From the NCBI GenBank assembly GCA_934675225.1, contig CAKUQA010000020.1:1-9751 (forward strand): a stretch of DNA of 9,751 nt, in the 5' to 3' direction. The notes beneath the pieces are model-generated. The model worked only from the letters and a program-made list of their open reading frames with translations, was not told the DNA's origin and ran no database searches. Shown piece by piece: positions 1-7,194 of the stretch. The stretch is from an uncultured Candidatus Melainabacteria bacterium (GTDB taxonomy: Bacteria > Cyanobacteriota > Vampirovibrionia > Gastranaerophilales > Gastranaerophilaceae). Both the position numbers and the translations under genes were made by a program. Position 1 is the first letter of the stretch, and each line of letters begins with the position of its first letter.

Positions 1-217
1 GTTCTTTGCAAAAAGCACATTTGCCACGTAAACAAATATAAGAAACAACCGGTATGTTGTGCCACCATTTTAATGGGGTTTGGCATTTCGGGCATTTTGA
101 TGCAGGGAAAACTATTGATTCTTCCGATAATGTTCTTAATATTACAACATTTAAAAAACTTCCAATACAAAGTCCTGTAATAAATACCAATGCAAGTATT
201 GTAATAAGCGCTCCCAT
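1..217 (-). CDS. pilD: Prepilin peptidase (type IV leader peptidase, A24 family), N-terminal part only
   Basis: This is the first 72 codons of a prepilin peptidase, the inner-membrane aspartic protease that cleaves, and often N-methylates, type IV pilin and pseudopilin precursors. The gene runs off the left edge of the window. A hydrophobic first segment (residues about 3-25) contains the family motif GSFLNVVILR (residues 19-28). It is followed by the four-cysteine zinc site C42-P-K-C45 and C67-A-F-C70, with WWHNIPVVSY (51-60) and LRGKC (63-67) between them, all typical of the cytoplasmic domain of PilD/GspO. The catalytic aspartates lie beyond the edge and cannot be checked. The start ATG at 217 has a strong Shine-Dalgarno sequence, AAGGAGA, at 224-230 with a 6-base spacer. 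The gene starts 20 bases after the sigma factor stop, so the two are probably cotranscribed. A prepilin-like substrate gene lies at the other end of the window. Confidence 0.93.
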   Translation of the reverse strand, partial: MGALITILALVFITGLCIGSFLNVVILRTLSEESIVFPASKCPKCQTPLKWWHNIPVVSYICLRGKCAFCKE

Positions 218-237
218 TTTATGTCTCCTTTGATATT

Positions 238-1038
238 TTACTTTTCGTCTTTTGCTTTTATAATTTCATACATTTTGCTTAAAGCCTTTTTTAAACGTCT
301 TGAAACTTGCATCTGAGAAATGTGTATTTTTTCTGAAATTTCTCGCTGATTTAAATCTTGGTAGTAACACATTTCAACTATTTGTTGCAAGTCTTTAGGC
401 AATTTTTTTATAGCTTCAGCAAGCATAATTTTATTTTCATAAGAATTCATGAATTCCTGATAATCGCCTGCCGGAATTTTATCAATTAAAGTCAAATCAT
501 CATCATCCACCGTTGATATAGCTTGGTCTAAGGATAACGTACTTTTGCAAAGTTCAATTTCCATAACTTCATGGATTTTTTTTACGGTAACTCCGACAAT
601 GTCAGCAATTTGTTCTTCAGTCGGTTCTTCAAAACCTTTTTCTTTAAGAGTTTTTACCGCAGAACTTATTTTGAATACAAGTTCTTGCAATTCCCTTGGA
701 GCTTTAATTATAGATGCTTTATCACGTAAGTAATGCTTAATTTCTCCTCTAATGAAATAAGAAGCATAGGTTTTAAATCTTGTATTTTTGTCAGGTTTAA
801 AAAATTCAATAGCTTTAATTAAACCTATTGAGCCTACTTGGACAAGATCCTCATTTGAAATACCGGATTGTGCAGAGATATTACCCGCAATTTTCTTTAC
901 AAGTTGCATTCCGCTTTCTACAATATTTAAATGAAGCATTCTTTTTTTCTTCTCGTCTTTGCAACTGATATATGCAAAAAGCAAGTCATCTATGTTTTCG
1001 TTTGTGTTATTTTTGTTTTCTAACAAATTCTTGTCCAT
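238..1038 (-). CDS. Alternative RNA polymerase sigma factor, SigB/SigF type (group 3)
   Basis: This encodes a 266-residue sigma-70-family factor that directs RNA polymerase to a specific promoter class. Region 2 is clear: DLVQVGSIGLIKAIEFF (about residues 64-80), then RFKTYASYFIRGEIKHYLRD, which covers the -10-binding and melting region. Region 3 follows (PTEEQIADIVGVT, about 138-150). Region 4.2 near the C-terminus is a helix-turn-helix, LNQREISEKIHISQMQVSRR. The long acidic N-terminus of housekeeping SigA is absent, and the GEIKHYLRDK and ISQMQVSR motifs fit the SigB/SigF stress and motility group. An in-frame ATG at 1050 overlaps the -10 box, so I use the ATG at 1038. It has no Shine-Dalgarno sequence and lies about 3 bases from the predicted transcription start. 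The gene is followed by pilD in the same direction and is divergent from gatC. No anti-sigma factor gene is visible in the window. Confidence 0.9.
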   Translation of the reverse strand: MDKNLLENKNNTNENIDDLLFAYISCKDEKKKRMLHLNIVESGMQLVKKIAGNISAQSGISNEDLVQVGSIGLIKAIEFFKPDKNTRFKTYASYFIRGEIKHYLRDKASIIKAPRELQELVFKISSAVKTLKEKGFEEPTEEQIADIVGVTVKKIHEVMEIELCKSTLSLDQAISTVDDDDLTLIDKIPAGDYQEFMNSYENKIMLAEAIKKLPKDLQQIVEMCYYQDLNQREISEKIHISQMQVSRRLKKALSKMYEIIKAKDEK

Positions 1039-1048
1039 TATGAATAAC

Positions 1049-1077
1049 ATTATAGCATAATAATTTTATTTTCAAAA
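1049..1077 (-). promoter_or_regulatory. Extended -10 promoter of the sigma factor gene
   Basis: On the minus strand there is TTTTGA (1077-1072), a 17-base spacer, and TATAAT (1054-1049) preceded by TGC, which gives an extended -10. Transcription should start near 1041, so the sigma factor ATG at 1038 would begin a nearly leaderless mRNA. The match is to the housekeeping sigma-70 consensus. The start point is predicted, not seen. Confidence 0.72.
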
Positions 1078-1101
1078 TCATTAAATATATGTAAATAATG
1101 T

Positions 1102-1129
1102 TTGGCATAATAAATTTTTGTGATACTAT
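1102..1129 (+). promoter_or_regulatory. Probable promoter of gatC
   Basis: TTGGCA at 1102-1107 and TACTAT at 1124-1129 are separated by 16 bases, and the -10 is preceded by TGA (1121-1123), which gives an extended -10 pattern. It lies about 27 bases upstream of the gatC start. The -10 is a four-of-six match, so this is moderate evidence. It would drive gatC and possibly pyrG. Confidence 0.45.
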
Positions 1130-1155
1130 TGAAATTAGTAAAATGGAGTAGAAAA

Positions 1156-1437
1156 ATGATTACAATAAAAGATGTTGAGCATGTTGCAAAATTAGCAAGA
1201 TTAGAGTTAACTGAAGAAGAAAAAGAACTTTATACAAAACAACTTGGAGATGTTTTAAAGTATGTTGACCAAATGAATGAAGTTGATACTTCAAATGTTA
1301 AGCCGATGACTCAGGTAATAGATTTTTGCAACGTAATGAGAGAGGACAAAGTTGTTCAAGAAATCGGCAAAGAAGCTTTGATGTCAAATGCTCCTGAAGT
1401 TGAAGGTGATTTCTTTAAAGTTCCAAAGATTAATTAA
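1156..1437 (+). CDS. gatC: Aspartyl/glutamyl-tRNA(Asn/Gln) amidotransferase subunit C
   Basis: GatC is the small subunit of the GatCAB amidotransferase, which converts Glu-tRNA(Gln) and/or Asp-tRNA(Asn) to the amidated forms in the cytoplasm. It wraps around GatA and stabilises the GatA-GatB pair. The 93 residues match the usual family length. Hallmarks are VEHVAKLARLEL (residues 7-18), the mid-protein VDTSNVKPMTQV, the MREDKV segment, and the C-terminal APEVEGDFFKVPKI. The chosen ATG at 1156 has GGAG at 1145-1148 with a 7-base spacer. An in-frame upstream start at 1120 would overlap the promoter and add 12 residues foreign to the family. gatA and gatB are not adjacent: pyrG follows in the same direction after 88 bases. 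GatC implies that glutaminyl- or asparaginyl-tRNA is made indirectly in this organism. Confidence 0.95.
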   Translation: MITIKDVEHVAKLARLELTEEEKELYTKQLGDVLKYVDQMNEVDTSNVKPMTQVIDFCNVMREDKVVQEIGKEALMSNAPEVEGDFFKVPKIN

Positions 1438-1466
1438 ATTCATAATTAATTATTGTTTAAACTTTT

Positions 1467-3130
<1,664 letters not shown>

Positions 3131-3180
3131 AGATTATGATTTGTAATTAGTGCTATTGGTAGATAATATAATATATATAG

Positions 3181-3214
3181 AAAAATCCTCTGAGTTGTGC
3201 TCAGAGGATTTTTT
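3181..3214. terminator. Bidirectional intrinsic terminator between pyrG and the HEAT-repeat gene
   Basis: A perfect 14-bp stem (AAAAATCCTCTGAG, 3181-3194, with its complement 3200-3213) closes a 5-base loop, TTGTG. The T-tract on the right serves pyrG, and the A-tract on the left becomes a T-tract for the minus-strand gene that ends at 3240. The two genes converge on it. Confidence 0.93.
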
Positions 3215-3239
3215 ATATTTGAAGAAAGAAATTATTTGA

Positions 3240-4442
3240 TTATGCAGCTTGTGCTGTTTGTTTTGGAGCATTCATTTTTACTTCTTTAGCTGTTGCTTCA
3301 GAGTTAGCTGCTGCTTGTGGTTGAGGTTCCATTTTTACTTCTTTTGCTGTTGTTTGTTCAGCAGGCATTTGTTCTAGTTTTGCAAGTGCTGCTGTTGCGG
3401 CTTTTTGAACATTTTCGTCTTTGTCGTTTTTAGCAATTGTAAACAATGTTGTTAGGTCTTGTTTGTAAGCTGGTTGTTGGATATAGCTTAATGCTTCAAT
3501 TGCTGATGTTCTTACCATTGGGTTAGGGTTGTTCTTTAACTGTTCTACAATTGTTACTGCTCCTGGTAGTTCAGTTAAAGGAACTGTTGAGCCTGTTAAT
3601 TTTGCAACTTCGTCACCATATAATTTTTGCATTATTGATGATGTGAACATAGCATAGCTTTTATTTCTTTCTGCTTGTTCCATTGGAGTGATTGTTGTTG
3701 CTAGTTTTTTGTCAGCATCTGAAAGTTGTTCGCCTTTCATTAATTTTTCTCTTGCTGCAATTTGTTCAGCTGATGGACCTTCAAGTTTGCTTGAATCTGT
3801 GTTAACGATTGTATTTAATGCATTAACTACTTTTTCGTCTAACAATTCAGTAGCTTTTTGAGGTTCGTCTTTTACCATATTGGCAATTTCTTCCATCGCA
3901 TTTGCTTGAACTTCATAGTCTGGATTAGACAATTTTGCAATAAATGAATTCAAATCAACTTGCGGTGCCATTGGGGCAGGTTGTTCAATCTCAACTTTTG
4001 GAGCTTCTGCTTTAGGAGCTTCAGCTGTAGGTTGAGTTACCATTGGAGCCGGTGTATTAATATTTTGTTGTTGAATAACCTGAGGTGCTGCTTGAGCTGC
4101 TGTCGGTTCTGCTACTTGTGGAGCAGGTGGAATTGTTTGTCCTGGCATGCTTGCTACAGGTTGTTGTGGCATGTAATATGGTTGAACCGGTGCCTGCGGA
4201 TAATCATATAATTGTGCTTGTGGGTAGTTGTAAAGAGGCATTGTTGGTTGAGCGTATTGAGGTACGTTCATAGCAACTTGCCCAACACCTGGGGCACTAA
4301 CTGATGGGTTGTGTACGTCAATCTTTACTGCATTGTAATTAGGAGCAGGTGTAGCCTGTGGATATTGCGCATATTGTGGTGCGTATGGCTGCACTTGGGG
4401 CTGTTGCATGTAAGGATTTACTAAATTTGGAGCTTGAATCAT
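3240..4442 (-). CDS. Unrecognised Pro/Gln/Tyr-rich protein with HEAT-like repeats
   Basis: I do not recognise this 400-residue protein. Residues 1-160 are low-complexity and probably disordered, rich in Pro, Gln, Tyr and Ala, with recurring YPQA (27-30, 73-76, 81-84) and APKAEAPKVE (142-151). Residues about 163-215, 292-322 and 328-358 look like pairs of amphipathic helices of HEAT/ARM type (for example NPNPMVRTSAIEALSYI and DENVQKAATAALAKL). The C-terminal tail repeats TAKEVKM at 365-371 and 384-390. No signal peptide or membrane segment is seen, so it is probably cytoplasmic. A stacked-helix repeat domain with a flexible tail suggests a scaffold or binding protein; function is unknown. The ATG at 4442 has AAAGGAAG at 4450-4457 with a 7-base spacer. 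A weak -10-like TAGAAT lies at 4486-4481. The gene is monocistronic, between a divergent promoter region and the shared terminator. Confidence 0.85.
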   Translation of the reverse strand: MIQAPNLVNPYMQQPQVQPYAPQYAQYPQATPAPNYNAVKIDVHNPSVSAPGVGQVAMNVPQYAQPTMPLYNYPQAQLYDYPQAPVQPYYMPQQPVASMPGQTIPPAPQVAEPTAAQAAPQVIQQQNINTPAPMVTQPTAEAPKAEAPKVEIEQPAPMAPQVDLNSFIAKLSNPDYEVQANAMEEIANMVKDEPQKATELLDEKVVNALNTIVNTDSSKLEGPSAEQIAAREKLMKGEQLSDADKKLATTITPMEQAERNKSYAMFTSSIMQKLYGDEVAKLTGSTVPLTELPGAVTIVEQLKNNPNPMVRTSAIEALSYIQQPAYKQDLTTLFTIAKNDKDENVQKAATAALAKLEQMPAEQTTAKEVKMEPQPQAAANSEATAKEVKMNAPKQTAQAA

Positions 4443-4572
4443 TTAATTTCTTCCTTTCAATAAAATATTTCTATATTTTTATTCTACTGTTTAAATATCC
4501 CTCAAGATAGAAAATTGCTAAAATTTCGATTTTTTTTAATAATTCTTAACAAAAAAGTTTAAAACCTGTAAA

Positions 4573-4601
4573 TTTTGATAAATTTTTGTTTGTGCTATAA
4601 T
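4573..4601 (+). promoter_or_regulatory. Promoter of the transketolase-ftsEX operon
   Basis: TTTTGA (4573-4578), a 17-base spacer, and a perfect TATAAT (4596-4601) preceded by TGC form an extended -10 promoter. The arrangement is the same as at the sigma factor gene. Transcription should begin near 4608, leaving a leader of about 27 bases. It is the only good promoter seen before the five tightly packed genes that run to 8983. Confidence 0.8.
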
Positions 4602-4634
4602 GTTTGTGTGCACAGATGAACGGGATTGTATAAA

Positions 4635-5594
4635 ATGATTATTAACAGAAAAGAAAAAAAGTCTATTAGGTCTGCTTTTGGAAAAACTTTAGCTGAATTA
4701 GGAAAAACTAATCCAAATATTGTTGTTTTGGATGCTGATTTGTCATGCTCTACGCAAACTCAAATATTTGCAAAAGAATTTCCTGAAAGATTTTTTGATT
4801 GCGGTATCGCGGAACAAGATTTAATTACTACTGCTACAGGTTTATCAACTACTGGAAAAATCCCTTTTGCAGCAAGTTTTGCAGTGTTTATAACCGGTAG
4901 AGCTTACGATCAGATAAGAAACTCTGTTTGCTATCCAAAGTTTAATGTAAAAGTTGTAGGTACACATGGCGGTATTACTGTTGGTGAAGATGGTGCAAGT
5001 CATGAAGCATTAGAAGATATCTCTTTAATGCGAGGTTTACCAAATATGTCAGTTATGGTTCCTGCTGATTGCAGAGAATGTGAACAAATTCTTAAATATG
5101 CTGCAGAACATGATGGACCTATGTATATTAGAATTCCACGTTCAAATGTTTGTGACGTATTTGATGATAATTATAAATTCGATTTTAATAAAGCAAATGT
5201 TTTGCAAAATGGTAGTGATGCTGTAGTATTTACTAATGGTGAAATGTTGGCTGAAGTTATTGATGCAGTTAACGAATTAGAAAAAGAAGGCTTTTCTATT
5301 GCGATTGTTAATGTTCCGGTTGTAAAACCAATTGACCGTCAAACTATTGTTGAAACTGCTAAAAAATCAAAATTTGTAATTACAGTAGAAAATCATTCAG
5401 TCATGGGTGGTTTAGGTAGTGCTGTTTGTGAAGTTCTTGCAGAAGAATATCCGACTCGTGTTCACAAAATAGGTGTTCAAGACAAGTTCGGACAAAGCGG
5501 TACTGCAGAACAATTGCTGGATTGTTATGGTTTATCAGCCGAAAAATTAACAACAACAATTAAACAATATATAAATAAATATTGTGAAAAATAA
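4635..5594 (+). CDS. Transketolase, C-terminal subunit (split transketolase)
   Basis: This is the C-terminal half of a transketolase encoded as two polypeptides. Transketolase moves two-carbon units between sugar phosphates using thiamine diphosphate (TPP), in the pentose phosphate pathway. The 319 residues hold the pyrimidine-binding domain (about 10-175), with the conserved cofactor-activating glutamate E60 in FDCGIAEQD, then GTHGGITVGEDGASHEALED, and a C-terminal transketolase domain (about 190-310, including VTVENHSVMGGLGSAV). The diphosphate-binding N-terminal half is absent; the upstream gene is an unrelated one on the opposite strand, so the partner must be encoded elsewhere. The start is ATG 4635, with only a weak GGGA at 4622-4625. 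A TTG at 4626 in frame is an alternative start. The gene is first in an operon, 9 bases before ftsE. A 1-deoxyxylulose-phosphate synthase fragment is less likely, given the motifs and clean ends. Confidence 0.92.
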   Translation: MIINRKEKKSIRSAFGKTLAELGKTNPNIVVLDADLSCSTQTQIFAKEFPERFFDCGIAEQDLITTATGLSTTGKIPFAASFAVFITGRAYDQIRNSVCYPKFNVKVVGTHGGITVGEDGASHEALEDISLMRGLPNMSVMVPADCRECEQILKYAAEHDGPMYIRIPRSNVCDVFDDNYKFDFNKANVLQNGSDAVVFTNGEMLAEVIDAVNELEKEGFSIAIVNVPVVKPIDRQTIVETAKKSKFVITVENHSVMGGLGSAVCEVLAEEYPTRVHKIGVQDKFGQSGTAEQLLDCYGLSAEKLTTTIKQYINKYCEK

Positions 5595-5603
5595 AGGAAA
5601 AAA

Positions 5604-6290
5604 ATGAATCAATTTATTCAATTTAGATCAGTTACAAAAAAGTATAAAAATGACCATTATGCGTTAAAAAACATAAATCTTGACATTATGTCAGGAGAAT
5701 TTGTTTTTATTGTTGGTGCATCAGGAGCCGGCAAATCAACGTTAATGAAGCTATTGTACAATGAAGAACGCCCGACAAGTGGTACTGTTACAATTGGCGG
5801 AATTAATATTGCTAATTTGTCAAATGATAAAGTTCCAAATTTGAGAAGATGTATGGGAATTGTTTTTCAGGATTACAAACTTCTTCAAAATCAAAGTGTG
5901 TATGATAATGTTGCTTATGTTATCAGAACTCTTGGTATTAGCTCTAAAGAAATTAATGCAAGGGTTTCAGGTGCTTTGAAAATTGTAGGTTTGTATGATA
6001 AAATGAACGCTACGCCTTCAGAATTGTCAGGTGGGGAACAACAAAGAGTCGGAATTGCAAGAGCTATTGTGAATGGACCTCCTTTGTTGATAGCAGACGA
6101 ACCTACCGGTAATTTAGACCCGAAAAACTCTATGGAAATTATGCAAATTTTGGATCAAATTAATCAAAGAGGTATTACCGTAATTGTGTCAACTCATGAT
6201 AATGTTATGGTAGATTATTTTAGAAAAAGAGTTATTACTCTTGATAATGGCGAAGTTGTAAGAGATATACAAGCAGGTACTTATGAATAA
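5604..6290 (+). CDS. ftsE: Cell division ATP-binding protein FtsE
   Basis: FtsE is the ATPase of the FtsEX complex, an ABC-type machine at the division site that transmits ATP hydrolysis through FtsX to activate peptidoglycan hydrolases. The 228 residues match the family. Walker A GASGAGKST is at 38-46, the Q-loop Q89 is in VFQDYKLL, the signature LSGGEQQR is at 141-148, Walker B LLIADEP is at 161-167 with catalytic E166, and the D-loop is NLDP. The switch histidine H198 lies in VSTHD. VFQDYKLL and the GNLDP block are typical of FtsE rather than of other small ABC ATPases, and the overlapping ftsX gene confirms the call. The ATG at 5604 has AAAGGA at 5593-5598, which overlaps the stop of the preceding transketolase gene. 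The C-terminus overlaps the ftsX start by 8 bases, which suggests translational coupling. Confidence 0.96.
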   Translation: MNQFIQFRSVTKKYKNDHYALKNINLDIMSGEFVFIVGASGAGKSTLMKLLYNEERPTSGTVTIGGINIANLSNDKVPNLRRCMGIVFQDYKLLQNQSVYDNVAYVIRTLGISSKEINARVSGALKIVGLYDKMNATPSELSGGEQQRVGIARAIVNGPPLLIADEPTGNLDPKNSMEIMQILDQINQRGITVIVSTHDNVMVDYFRKRVITLDNGEVVRDIQAGTYE

Positions 6291-7191
6291 TTCAAAAGCA
6301 GAAATAAAGAAAAAAGTAAAAAAACACATTCCAAAGGACTGGTTGTGTGAGCTAAGAATATTATATCGTTTAACCAAACAGACAGTGCATGATATTGCAA
6401 GGACAGGAATTGTAAATTTAGTTATAATAACTACAATGGCGGCAATATTGACTATATTTGCTTCTTTTTTCCGCTCTGCAATTTCAATCTCTGCTTTTGC
6501 TCATGAACTTGGGAATGTATTAGAAATTTCTGTTTATTTAAAAGATAATGCTGATGCTAATGTCGCAAAAACAAGGATTAAAGAGTTTGAACATGTTGAA
6601 AGTGTTGCTTTGGTTCCAAAAGCTGCTTCTTGGTCAAACTTGAAACGAGAAATGGATTTACCTGATATTGAAAATCCGTTACCCGACACTTTACATGTAA
6701 AAGTCGATAAACCTGAAAATATAGATACTGTCTTTAAAAACATTAAACAATTAAATTCTGTTGAGGATATGAGTTATGCTCAGGATTTAGCTAAAAAAAT
6801 CGAAGCTTTAAACCATGTTGTAAATGTTATAACAATTTTGGTTGTAATAATTATGGCTATGTTGACTGTTACAATTATAAATAATACTATTCAGCTTGTA
6901 ATACAATCCAGAAAAGAAGAAATTGAAATTATGCGTTTGATGGGTGTTTCTAATTGGTATATTAGGTTCCCGTTAATTATGCAGGGTGCATTTTATGGGT
7001 TTTCAGGTGCAGTAATTGCATTGTTGCCTTTGAATTGTGTTCAAAACGGGCTAAATCACATGCATCAATTTTTTATGGTTCCAACTCCGTTATATGCGCA
7101 AAATTTTGTAATTGCAGTTATGTTTGCGATGGCTATTTTATTCGGTGCGGGTGGTAGTTTCTTATGTATAAAAAAACATTTACAGGTATAG
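6283..7191 (+). CDS. ftsX: Cell division membrane protein FtsX
   Basis: FtsX is the membrane partner of FtsE and passes a conformational signal to cell-wall hydrolases or their activators outside the membrane. The 302 residues show the family layout: a basic cytoplasmic N-terminus (1-40), TM1 (about 43-63), a large extracytoplasmic domain (about 64-175), then three more membrane segments (about 179-203, 231-252 and 274-296). Between TM2 and TM3 is the hallmark segment SRKEEIEIMRLMGVSNWYIR, the cytoplasmic coupling loop that contacts FtsE. The extracytoplasmic domain contains the usual EISVYLKD start (residues about 81-88). The ATG lies inside the end of ftsE (ATGAATAA overlap), and the next gene follows after 3 bases. 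No adjacent hydrolase or EnvC-like activator gene is present to show what FtsX activates. Confidence 0.95.
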   Translation: MNNSKAEIKKKVKKHIPKDWLCELRILYRLTKQTVHDIARTGIVNLVIITTMAAILTIFASFFRSAISISAFAHELGNVLEISVYLKDNADANVAKTRIKEFEHVESVALVPKAASWSNLKREMDLPDIENPLPDTLHVKVDKPENIDTVFKNIKQLNSVEDMSYAQDLAKKIEALNHVVNVITILVVIIMAMLTVTIINNTIQLVIQSRKEEIEIMRLMGVSNWYIRFPLIMQGAFYGFSGAVIALLPLNCVQNGLNHMHQFFMVPTPLYAQNFVIAVMFAMAILFGAGGSFLCIKKHLQV

Positions 7192-7194
7192 CTG

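Noticed and set aside
545..733. 62-codon plus-strand open frame inside the sigma factor gene
   Set aside because: It is antisense to the conserved region 3 coding sequence and has no sign of its own expression signals.
3960..4273. Overlapping plus-strand open frames rich in Cys, Leu, Trp and Arg opposite the HEAT-repeat gene
   Set aside because: They are the antisense image of the Pro/Gln/Ala-rich coding sequence. Their composition is biased, and I see no ribosome site or promoter for them. The minus-strand gene explains the region.
4501..4572. Possible terminator or hairpin in the T-rich stretch upstream of the transketolase promoter
   Set aside because: Only short A/T stems can form, with no G-C core, so the run of T looks like ordinary AT-rich promoter-upstream DNA.
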